Assembly: GCA_037953745.1 (NCBI GenBank)
Contig: JBAKBP010007454.1
Coordinates: forward strand, 35,775-99,774
From: Lithodes maja
Lineage: Eukaryota > Arthropoda > Malacostraca > Decapoda > Lithodidae
Direction of reading: 5' to 3'
DNA: 64,000 bases
The notes under the pieces were generated by a model. The model saw nothing but the letters and a program-made list of their open reading frames with translations, searched no databases and had not been told where the DNA came from. Both the position numbers and the translations under genes were made by a program. Positions 46,964 to 57,490 of this stretch are shown in pieces. Position 1 is the first letter of the stretch, and every line of letters begins with the position of its first letter.

Positions 46964-47293
46964 TATGTACAATTAGTATAATACAATACAATAACAATAC
47001 AATATACAATACAATACAATACAGTAACCATTCCAGTGGATTTGTAATGCCAGAATTAGTGAAAAAGGACACCTCATTCGTCCTTGTAGCTCATCTGATG
47101 CCAGAGATATTACATTTCATGTTTTTCCAGATGGCGTTGGCGGCCATTTTGAATATTGGGTTCTAGCAGAGTTAGCCGTCATTTTTGAGAGGGGCATAGG
47201 AGCTAATTTTCCTTTAAAATGGTTCAGGTTGTCAAATCCATCGAGAGAAAAAGGTAGGAACAAAATGGTCACGGATTTCAAGCAAATTACCCT
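46859..47293 (+). repeat. Right terminal inverted repeat (Academ-like)
   Basis: Same length as the left repeat (435 bp). Its first ~105 bases are coding (the last ~35 codons), followed by an ACAATACAATA-rich stretch and the terminus ATTACCCT next to ACT. Confidence 0.85.
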
Positions 47294-47296
47294 ACT

Positions 47297-47854
47297 ATTA
47301 CACACTCCATGAAACAATGGGTGGTTGGGGTAGCAAACCACTATAACAAAGTAGAGAATAGAACAAAATACTAATAACAAAATTCAAAATATGTATTGCC
47401 ATAAATTACATGCTACAAATGGTATATTTATAAAACGGAAAATGTGGCCTAGTCTGCTGAGCAGATGCTCCTATGCAGACAATTGAGTTTACAATATAGA
47501 TTTATGATGATGGTGTTTCATCAACGCACAGTATCGAACTAAATAGCAAACTAAACATATTATATAATCCATACAAAAATATCTCAATTTTGCGTGGACT
47601 ATTCTATATTTATAGTTGCTACTTCCACGATTTGGTTATTACTTGTCCTTTCATATTTCATTGCTTTGTTTTTCATATAGATATTTCCTTAATTATATTT
47701 TGAATAATGTTAAGTTTTCTATTCCACTTAAATTATAGGGAGTGAATTCCATACCTTTGGACCAGAAATAATTACACTATTGTGACATAATTATAAAAAT
47801 AGGATTTATTACTTGTGGGTTCTTTAAATATTTAAATAACAGTAATGATACAAT
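47297..47854. other. AT-rich non-coding spacer
   Basis: Nothing recognisable between the Academ-like element and the TA tract. Confidence 0.7.
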
Positions 47855-48149
<295 letters not shown>

Positions 48150-49968
48150 TGTTACGGCTGGATCGGCAATACATATTCGGGATTCTTGATCGTAGGACAG
48201 AAATGGCTTATGTGACAACGACACGCTCGATTCCAGTCCCAAATACTATATGCTCCAGACAACAAAAGCACCAACGCCCTACAGAGTTATCGTCTATGGT
48301 AACGAGGTACCTTAACTCGGCGAAAGTGTACAACAGGGGTAGGCTATGAGGCTAAACTCCCTCAGACATTTATAGGTTACGTTATTACTAAAGAAATGCA
48401 ATACTCAAGAAACTACGTTAATATTAAGCCTCTAATAATGTAGAATAGAAGCAGGCTAAAGGTATGACAGTGAAATGCTAAATGACAAATGTACACGCCT
48501 ACTTGAAAGCGCGTGCACTAGAATAACTGTCCCCTACTAACATGCACTAGCATGTAGCATACAAGATGTTCATGATCCAGTAGATACCTAATAATACACA
48601 TGGAAGGAACATAAATAGTAGTCACTTATTATAATAATGAATCTATACTTGGAATAACTAAAAGGTTGCAGGCAACAGTACTGCGCCGGTAGCCTACTAC
48701 CGCATAGGCTACTTCGCTTCTCTCACTCTGTCTCCCCTCTGAGTCCGTATGCGCCCTACGCAACAGAACTCCGGACACAGCAGCAAAACGACAGTGCAGT
48801 TAATTGATACATGAAAGTATTAATAGTGTTGTCTTGTGTGTGAGTAATGTGTATTGTAAAGTGTTACATACATATACTTAAAGAGAGCTGCAATGCATAG
48901 TAAAATAAAGATATAACCCACTCATCATCCCCATGTGTTCTAGCTAGCAGGCCAAGTCACAGGAACAACGAGTCCCAGCACCGAAAGCGAGAACCCAGGA
49001 AAAGACTGCAGAGAACACAAGGACAGATAAATTACGTTACTCTACTATACCGGCACTACGAGCGAGCTGTAGTCTCTGGTACTACACTCGCTCCTGGCTC
49101 GGTAGGCAAATCAAGGCTAAGTCCTCGCCCCTCTACAGACAACTCCTGGGCATGGTCGGGCTCTTACACATGGCACTAGTCTAGTCACAAATTGGATGAT
49201 GAGCTGGGCATATAACTCGTGAACATGTAGAACGTTCACCAACTATCCTCATCAAGAAGATCGCTGTTCACATTAACCCCTTAAATCTAATACATGTAAA
49301 TATATGCTTGTCCTAAGAGTAATACGAGAGGTGAGTGCTGAAACTCCTTTAGGACCTCAAGGGAAGGTTATGCATTTAAATAGAGAGAAGAATGAAATGA
49401 GAGTAATGTCGTCAGAGAGAAAGAGTGCAACCGTGAGAAATTGGGAGAGAGGGCAAGGGATGTTAGAATCTCAAAGGTTCTAGGCAACCTAATCATGGAA
49501 CACACAGCGAGCCTCCAGGCAATGTGCAGTACGACAACATGGGCAGCCCAGGCAGCATAGGCAGGCGGCAATGGACTACCAACCCTGTCGCACCTAGCTA
49601 TAAACGCAAGGCTGCCAACCGGTCCATACGTCTGGCAACCACCCCCCCGGCAGCGTGGCGCATTGCTACCCTCTCGCTCTGAAGCCCAACTCACTCTCTC
49701 TCTCTGAACTCCCATTGTCTTATCTATCAACTTCTCTATTGATACTACATATTAAATGGAAGGTCTCGACATGGCTTAAAACAAAACCCACCACTGGTTA
49801 GCACATGACGAGACCTTTGCAGAGATACAAAGAACATAGTTATACGTTGTCACACTCAATATAGGCAGCCAGCACGGTACAGCGGTACAGAGGTACCGCA
49901 CAGTGGCGGTACAGTGGAGTACCAAGGAGTACAATCAGGTTGCGTTGCCACGCACTGGGTGCGTCACA
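48150..49968 (-). mobile_element. 3' LTR of the Gmr1-type element
   Basis: On the minus strand it begins TGTGACGCACCC and ends CAGCCGTAACA. I see no difference from 57491-59309. The frame on its minus strand (49368-49730) occurs in both copies and is not a gene. Confidence 0.93.
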
Positions 49969-49981
49969 GCCCCCCCAAGAT
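49969..49981 (-). promoter_or_regulatory. Polypurine tract
   Basis: On the minus strand ATCTTGGGGGGGC lies directly before the 3' LTR. Such tracts prime plus-strand DNA synthesis. Confidence 0.8.
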
Positions 49982-50249
49982 TTAAGATAATCGACCTTAG
50001 AAGCATTATCAAAATCTGACAGGCAACCAACCGACCTGCTACCCTTAGCTGCCACTAATTGCAAAAGGTGCACAACAACTGAAGTGTGAATTATACATAA
50101 AACACAATATCGCATGCATCATGCTACAACAATAAAGACTTACAAAACTAAAAAAAAAAATTCTCGTTTATTTTATTGTTTTATAATCTTTTTGGACGGC
50201 GTTATGATAGCCTAATTTTACTCCTGCTCAACCCACACACCGTGCACGA

Positions 50250-50765
50250 CTATCCTGGATCATCAACCCTTGATAGACAATCTGCTATCACGTTCTCACT
50301 CCCGGCAATATGCTGAATGTTGAGATTATACTCTTGGAGCATTAGGGACCACCTGGTCAACCGCATATTCCGATTGTGAAACTGATTTAGGAATTTCAAG
50401 GGATGATGGTCCGTATAAATCGTCACTACCGGGCCGTAGGCTGGAACATAAACTTCGAAATGTTTGAGCGACAAAACGATAGCAAGAAGCTCCTTCTCTA
50501 TAGTCGAGTAATTCCTTTGTGCCGAATTAAACTTGCGAGAAAAGAAGCTCACTGGGTGTTCCAAGCCCTCGGAATCAGTCTGCAGTAACACTGCCCCGGC
50601 ACCCACACCGCTGGCATCAGTCGCCAGCTGAAAACTCCTGGAAAAGTCTGGGGCTCTCAAAATCGGATGTGTACACAGCAGGTGCTTGACTAGGTCGAAA
50701 GCCCTCTGACACTCCGCAGCCCAACAGAACTTCACTGACTTCGACAGTAGATCAGTTAACGGTGC
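50250..50765 (-). CDS. RNase H part of gypsy pol (separated from RT by a solo LTR)
   Basis: RNase H removes RNA from the RNA-DNA hybrid. The segment begins with the RT thumb/connection (FCWAAECQRAFDLVKHLL) after the inserted LTR. It has catalytic Asp in LATDASGVGAGAVLL, Glu in IEKELLAIV and Asp in IYTDHHPLKFL, and ends GSENVIADCLSRVDDPG before a stop at 50250. The C-terminal end of pol is here, because in this clade integrase lies upstream. About 280 bases of 3' non-coding sequence follow before the LTR. The frame is open. Confidence 0.92.
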   Translation of the reverse strand, partial: APLTDLLSKSVKFCWAAECQRAFDLVKHLLCTHPILRAPDFSRSFQLATDASGVGAGAVLLQTDSEGLEHPVSFFSRKFNSAQRNYSTIEKELLAIVLSLKHFEVYVPAYGPVVTIYTDHHPLKFLNQFHNRNMRLTRWSLMLQEYNLNIQHIAGSENVIADCLSRVDDPG

Positions 50766-52630
50766 TAAGTGTTACGACCGGGCACTCGGGTACACTAGGG
50801 CTCTTACACAGGACTCGAGTATGGCTCGCTGCCACAACGGAAACACACGATCCCAACCCCAGAGTACTGCCAGCCGAACAAAAAACGCCACTACCCTCCA
50901 GAGTTCTATCTGCTATAACGGGGTATACAAGAACTCGGTACTAGCGTTTCACACAACAGACTAATAACAAGACGGGAGTTATCTAGTCTGGTCAACAATC
51001 AAACAAAGAAGAAAGTACTACAACACTAAAGAATAGCGTTGGCCGAAGCCGAAGTAATCCACCCTTGAACTAAGAACTTAAGAAGTCCTCCACCCTCTAC
51101 TTCGGATCGGCACTATTACGTTACGTTAAACAATAGTCCTCGAGCATCAAGCAAGGAATCTTCTGATAAGTTAGATGCTTCTCGAATACTCATAAGAAGT
51201 AAGTATCGGATTTTGAACAGCAATTTAATGAATAACTCACTGGTAATTAAAGGCTTTAAATTGACATAAGAAGAATTATAAGAATAAGCAATAGGATATG
51301 GCAAACATTAAGAAGAAGTACTCCGACAATGCACTGGCAATAGCCTACTAAGATTGTGCTCGTGGGCCACTAATCTCTGAAGTAGCTAAGCGTGCCACAC
51401 ATGAAATCAATAGTGCTTAAACAATAATATACATAAGGAGAAGCTTCAATACTATACTGTATCTGCTGGTCGAGCAAAGTCTAGCTGGGATATCTAAGGT
51501 TAAGAGACAATGGCTGAGCAAGCGGCTCGTAGCCTAGCGAGGTCCTTAAGACTGTGCGGCCAAATTACGGTAATTGACGGGATGCTCTCTTGAGAGATCC
51601 AGATCACTAGTATCTGGTTCTCTCCTGGTGATCCTCTCAAAGTCAAGCAAATGAGATAGCACAGTGTTGGGTGGCACAGGCAAAAGCCCTCACTCGCAAC
51701 ACAGTGCTAAACTCCCACGGTACACAGTCAGAAAGACCACCTAGGCGTTCCACGTCTCCGTTGCAATTGTACTGGTTCAACCGCAACCTAGTACTCATAG
51801 GAAATCACAACTCAGAAACCCTATCCCAGTCTAGCATTGCCTAAACCAGCAGAAAACAGGAACATGAATAATCGCACACAGGGAAATGCATATACGAGTG
51901 CAACAAACATCAATCAATCCTATTCTAGTTAACCCTTCCAAAAATAGGCTATCTAACAGGCACTTATCTCGTGAGAACTCAAGCGATAATACTTTGGCTG
52001 ACTAAATCTGCACCAAAGGGGTCATGGAGGTTAAACAGGGACGAGAAGAGAAGAAGATAGGCTGTTCAGAGAGTAGAGAAAGTTCACATCAGTCGGAAGA
52101 ATATGGATAGTTGCAAGGGATATGAGAGGTCGCTTTGCCTGATGAGTTCTGAAGAATTGTGGCGAGGACCTCTCTTTTTATACTCGGCCCTGTAGCGAGC
52201 ATATCGCCAACACTAAGGACCGCCCACTGGCAATCATGACGTCATATTCTCTCTCTCAATCTGGGATCGACAAAGAACTTCCCACGCGCTGAAAGGGAGG
52301 AAGGGAGGAGGGAGGAGGGAATTAGGCCTACCGGCCCGCGTGGCGCACTCACTGATCCCCGTTACGTAATATCTCTCTCTCTCTCCTCTCATCATTACAT
52401 ATAAGTCCCACACACAATACTTATATCTAATGATATAAAATAGAACTCGTTGACTTAGAAGAAAACAAAATACATAATGATAATACTTATAGTACAACGG
52501 TTCACATAAACTGAGTTAGGAAACTCTACACAGACTACAGCCAAAGTTCCTGCCCTGACGATCCTAGCGAGAGTGGGGCCTGACTGGGCGTTCTGTACAG
52601 CATGCTCATACTCGACATGCGTCACATAAG
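50766..52630 (-). mobile_element. Solo LTR with TAAG duplication inside the RT gene
   Basis: The LTR occupies 50770-52626 (1857 bp, TGTGACGC to GTAACA on the minus strand) and TAAG is repeated at 50766-50769 and 52627-52630. It is close to, but not identical with, the LTR at 62034-63880. A full element presumably inserted and then lost its body by LTR-LTR recombination. Removing it would rejoin the RT frame. Confidence 0.93.
52175..52183 (-). promoter_or_regulatory. TATA box of the solo LTR
   Basis: GAGTATAAAAAGAGAGG on the minus strand is about 440 bases into the LTR. The same box with the same surroundings is present in the LTR at 62034. Confidence 0.6.
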
Positions 52631-55600
52631 ACAGTAGAGTATCCCCGGATGAAGCGCCTATAATAGCCTATCATACCTAGGAACCGCATGACCTGGCGCT
52701 TAGTGGTGGGCCTGGGAAACATATTGATAGCCTGTATCTTGCTCAGGGGGGGCACACCCGGCCTAACCCGACCACGAAGCCAAGATACTGCACAGTAGCC
52801 TTTACAAACTCGCACTTCCTCAGGTTCACCACCAGCCCAGCATCGTGCAACTTCCCAAACAGGGTCTCTAAGTGCCTTAGGTGATTTTCAAAATCGTCAT
52901 CATACACTATCACGTCATCAAGGTAGACCGTGCAGTTAGGGATTTCGTCACAAATATCGTTCATCAGGTTCTGAAACGTGGCAGGTGCGTTCTTAAGCCC
53001 ATAAGGCATTACGTTACATTGGTAGGTCTTGCCATCTACCACAAAACCACAAACTTGCTTAGCTCGGTCCGACAGGGGTACTTGCCAGTAGCCTTTTACA
53101 AGATCAATTTTAGTAAGGTACTTTGCATTCCCTATCTTGTCCACGCTGTCGTCAACTCGAGGCAAAGGGTAAGGGTTGGTAGTGGTCAAGCCATTTAGCC
53201 TACGAAAATCTATGCAGAACCGCACCTTGCCGTCAGGTTTTGGCTGCAACGTGACGGGTGATGTCCACTTCACATAACCTTCAGTGATCATCCCTCTCTC
53301 AACCATGTACTTTAACTCCTCCCGTAAAGCTGGCAACTTTACCGGGGGCACACGGTAGGGCACTGACTTGAAGGGCACATTATCACCGACGTCCACGTCG
53401 TGCGTTACCTGAGTAGTGAGACCTGGGTGTTCGGCGAAAACAGAGGGGTATGACCTGAACAGGCCTAGGACAGCAGCACCCTGGTGCTCAGGCAGGTGAC
53501 TTACAGCTTGCCTAGCCTCTTGTTCAGTATTCCCCGCCCACTGTTCCGCGGAAATGACACAGTCCCAGCTATCCTCCTCAGCAGCATGACTGTCCCCACC
53601 TCCTTCTCCACCCTGGCCGCTGCAGGCCAGCACAGGGACAGTGAGAGGCTCTGAGGGGCGTCTCACATACTCTTTCATGAGGTTAACATGACATAACTGA
53701 TGTTTTTTTCTACGGTCAGGTGTTGCAACGAGATAATCAAGGTCGGACAGTTTCTTAGCCACCACATACGGCCCAATAAACTTGGCAGAAAGGGGGTGTC
53801 CAGGCAAAGGTAAAAGCAACATTACCTCCTGACCCACCGAAAACTCCCGAAGCTTCACCTTGGCGTCATACTGGTGCTTCATGACCGCCTGTGCATTAAC
53901 CAAGTTATTACCTGCCGCTGCCATGCAACCTATAAGTCTCTCCCGGCTCTCAAGGATATATTTAAGTACAGACCCCGGCTTCTCTTCGCCCTCCCAGATC
54001 TCTTTCACCATACTTAAAGGTCCTCTCACATTATGGCCAAAGACTAGTTGATTTGGACTGAACCCCAGGCTCTCTCCTGGGACTTCACGTGCAGCGAACA
54101 GAACATACGGCAGACCCAAATCCCAATCAGTGTCATGTTCTGCACAGTAACAGCGTAGCATACTCTTCAGGGTCGAGTGCCACCGCTCCAAGACTCCCTG
54201 ACTCTCGGGATGGTAGGCTGACGACACTACAGAACATATACCGTGCAACTGAAGGGTTTGCTTGAACAATTTGGATGTAAAATTGCTCCCCTGGTCTGAC
54301 TGCACCTCACGTAGAAATCCATAACGGGAACAGAACAATAATAAGTTTTTAACAACTGCCTTTGCCGAGCCGTTTCTCATGGGGTATGCGTCCGGGTATC
54401 TCGTAGCCACATCCATGATTGTCAACAGGAATTTATTGCCACTACTAGTAGGCGGGAAAGGGCCAACCAAATCTACTACAACTTTGCTGAACGGAGGCCC
54501 GGTGACAGGTATGGGAAACAAAGGTGCCTTCGGGATGGTCTGGATAGGCTTCCCCGTTGTCTGGCAGGTCGCACACCCAGCCACCCATGCACAGACATCA
54601 GCCTTGACCCCAGGCCACCAGAAAAACCTGCCCAATGCCGCCAATGTTTTTGTTACCCCCAAATGACCCGCCACCGGCACATCATGCGCCAGACACAATA
54701 AGGACTCTCTATACTTATTTGGAACAACCACCTGGTCTACTACCCTCGCACCGCCCTCCCACTTCGATTTGGGGTCTAGAAATCTGCGGTACAATATCCT
54801 GTTGAGCCTAAAGAAATCTCCCGGCTTCGCATCCCCATCTTCCTCCAACTCTATGGCACCATTGCTATAACGAGCTAGGCTAGCGTCTTGCAGCTGCTGC
54901 TCACTAATGTCCCTGGGCGTCAATGCATCAAGATGGTTTTGTAATAAGACATTACCCCGGTTAGTAGGCTCTACTGCCTTAGTGGCTCTCGCTACAGCTC
55001 TTGCCTCACGCGAAGTCTTACCCAACTCTGCCTTGTTACACACCATATCTGGGCCAGAGTCAACTCCCGTGTTTATTATAGGTCCAAGTACCGAATCACC
55101 GAGAAGTGCAGCAGAATCAATGTCCCTTTGCCTGCCCTTAGCAACCTTCTCCTGATCCTTCCTCCACTGTCCCCGAGGTTGAGTGCTAGGCTGTGCAGGA
55201 GCCGCAGAGCGAGATCGGGTTACCACACAGGCCATCTCATCCTGTTGGCACCTCCCAACCCATTCCCGATTCTCACCATCCACGTCGGCCGCCCTCTCGG
55301 CAACGACTAAGGGTGGAGTCCCGGAAGTGGGCACCGCAAAGTCGTTGCCGAGAAGAAGGTCGACGCCCTCAACTGGCAAACACTCAACGATCCCTACATC
55401 CAGCTCCCTGCACACCTCTCCCACTCTCAACTCCAACCTCACAAGTGGGTATGACCTCGTAGCATTTATACCCTGCACCACAACAACTCTGGCCGCATTT
55501 ATCGGTTTCCCTGTGAAGTTCCTCAACAAAGTTTGCGAAGCCCCCGTATCCCTCAGCAAGTCAACCCTCCGTAGTTCACTCCCCCAGCTCACAAACCCGT

Positions 55601-56843
55601 GCCCCCGATGGTTACTGAAAGTGTCCCGGACAGGTGTCGAGCCTTCCGTACGCTTCTTTACCGCGTGTGCCTCAGCTGCTGACAACCTACCCCGGGCAGT
55701 TGCTGCAGCCTTCAGAGACACACCGATACTGTGAACCAATGACACCGGCTTAGCGGGAGTGTTACTAGGGCACTCACGTGAATAATGGCCTAGCTTCTGA
55801 CATTTGTAACATTTCACATCCCCAATGGGCTTCTTCCCTTGTGCGGGCGAAGAAGGGGCCTGACCTTTAGTAAACGGGAGAGGCTTGTGTTTGTAGGTGT
55901 TATTAGGTGCAATGCATTTAGTGTGGTTATGTGTGTCATAGGATTTGTTATTATCGAAAACTCTGGTGGGTGGGGTATAGCGCCCCTTCTGCCCTGACTC
56001 AGCCCTCTGAGCGGCACCGCAACCACGAATCAATGATAATCTGAAGTCTGCCATCTTGGCAGCCTCCTCTACTGTCTTGGGACATTTTTCCTTAATGTTC
56101 AGCGTTAGATCGGTTCCAGTACATTTGTAAAACTGTTCCAGATAGAAAAGTTGCTTAATTTCCTCAGTCGACTCTGCGTGCTCGGACCGAAACCAGTTAT
56201 TACATGCATCTGTTAAGTCCCGTGCGTGCTCCATAAAACTGACGTCGCTCTTCTTATTCACGCCACGGAATTTCAATCTATAAGTTTCGGGTTGCAGTTC
56301 GTAGGCCCGGAGCACAGCCTCCTTCACCAGTCCATACACGACACTCTCGTCCAGTGACAGTGCATCGTAGGCTTTCAACCCCTTACCCACTAGACGTGAT
56401 GAAACTAATGCTGCCCATTTAACCTCCGGCCAGTCATACTCACGACACTTCTTTTCGAAACGAGCAAAAAACTCAGTCACTGCTGTCTCATCAAATGCGG
56501 GTACTAACTTAATTAAATGCGAAAGTGAGTCTGTAACCCGGTGCCCACCACCGAGATGACGCCCCGTGGTCTCTACTCTAGACTTCTCGACATCCATTTC
56601 AGCCTGGTACCTGGTTGCATCCTGATTGGCTTGGATTCTAGCAACCTCTATGCGTTCTATACTAGCCTGTTGTATCTGAGTCTCCTGCAGCTTAATCCGT
56701 TCTATACTAGCCTGTTGACTCTCTTGCAACTTAAGCTTAGCTAGTTCTAGCTGAAATAACATCTCAGGAGACAGGCCTGGGGGGGAGAGCACAAAATGGG
56801 GGATCCACACCGAGACGTGTTTACGGGTAAGCCAGCTTGCCAT
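52631..56843 (-). CDS. Gypsy gag-protease-integrase-RT polyprotein (Gmr1-type)
   Basis: The open frame 56843-52743 encodes 1366 residues. In order: a Gln/Ile-rich coiled-coil-like part (30-90); a SCAN-like gag domain (105-272: AALVSSRLVGKGLKAYDAL, LEQF, CPKTVEEA); a CCHC zinc knuckle C345-C348-H353-C358; protease D432-T-G; integrase zinc part H720, H727, C757, C760; integrase catalytic D791, D850, E886 (35 residues between the last two); a GPY/F-type FIGPYVV at 1022; then RT with D1247 and YLDD 1307-1310. Near 52747-52770 a one-base shift at a C run ends the frame at VCPP. RT continues in another frame to 52631, where the solo LTR interrupts it. The start is uncertain, since gag begins further upstream in another frame. 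Confidence 0.93.
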
Positions 56844-57220
56844 TGAGAACCCTCCTGCTGCATCGTGCTAAGAATCGCTGGCTGAGGGCCCAGCTCAGGG
56901 GTAGAGTGGAATGGAGGCTTGGAGGGAACCCCCCAAGACCCCACTCCACCCACCGCCCCATCGCCATCACCCAACAAACATGCCACCAAATTCTTCTTGG
57001 GCCAACTGTCAGGACAGTCCCGCCCCAAAACCGTGGCTAAACAGCGAAGACCGTAACAATCAATAGCCTGCAGGCGCTGTTCGGTCAAAGGTGTCTGCAA
57101 AAATGCCCGGGCATCCCTCTCTCCACTTATAACACTCCCCTCCCTAAATATCTGTTGTACTTGCTGGTCACTAGGTTGTACCGTGTTATCCTCCCCCGTA
57201 AATGATGAGTCATTAGACAT
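56747..57220 (-). CDS. Gypsy gag, N-terminal part
   Basis: From ATG 57220 the protein starts MSNDSSFTGED and has a conserved block (RDARAFLQTPLTEQRL, CYGLRCLATVLG) shared with the gag start at 61655 (EDARKFLEIPITVDRV, RYGLQCLATVMG). The function of this block is unknown to me. The frame ends at 56747 and overlaps the main gag-pol frame (from 56843) by about 100 bases. Either a programmed frameshift or a recent one-base lesion joins them; because RT also has a one-base shift I favour a lesion. Confidence 0.8.
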   Translation of the reverse strand: MSNDSSFTGEDNTVQPSDQQVQQIFREGSVISGERDARAFLQTPLTEQRLQAIDCYGLRCLATVLGRDCPDSWPKKNLVACLLGDGDGAVGGVGSWGVPSKPPFHSTPELGPQPAILSTMQQEGSQWQAGLPVNTSRCGSPILCSPPQACLLRCYFS

Positions 57221-57475
57221 AGTGCTGGTTATACAATTGCTGTTCATAAAAAAAAAAAGTGCTTATTACTAATTGCAGTCTCGACTCACAAAATGTTAAA
57301 GATGCTTGAATGACTCTACTCTAGACACCCCTAACGAAACAATCTGCAAGTCCACCAATACAATAATGACACAATAAAAATTCCTCCAATATGCAAGAAA
57401 ATTCTAGCCAGCTCTACTAGGTAGCATAGAATAGTTCTCCAAAAAAACATGTGATAGGATACTACTGAATCTTGT

Positions 57476-57487
57476 GCAAGGTCGCCA
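57476..57487 (-). promoter_or_regulatory. Primer-binding site of the Gmr1-type element
   Basis: TGGCGACCTTGC lies 3 bases inside the 5' LTR on the minus strand. It begins with TGG, as expected for pairing with a tRNA ending in CCA. The same word follows the other two 5' LTRs in the window. I cannot name the tRNA with certainty. Confidence 0.75.
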
Positions 57488-57490
57488 TTT

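Larger units (their letters stand above)
43599..47293 (+). mobile_element. Academ-like DNA transposon with XPG-type nuclease
   Basis: The 3695 bp element has 435 bp terminal inverted repeats beginning AGGGT(C/A)ATTTGCTTG and is flanked by ACT at 43596-43598 and 47294-47296. It encodes one long broken protein with an N-terminal Cys-rich part and an XPG/FEN-like nuclease. To my knowledge the Academ superfamily combines a Cys8 zinc finger, an XPG nuclease and 3-4 bp duplications, which is why I assign it there. I do not recognise the transposase core by eye. Confidence 0.65.

Noticed and set aside
49368..49730. 120-residue frame within the LTR (also 58709-59071)
   Set aside because: Lies inside the LTR, identical in both copies, with no similarity to a gag, envelope or regulatory protein.
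52135..52165. Hammerhead ribozyme suggested by CTGATGAG
   Set aside because: No GAAA core strand or paired stems at the right spacing, and it lies antisense to the LTR transcript.
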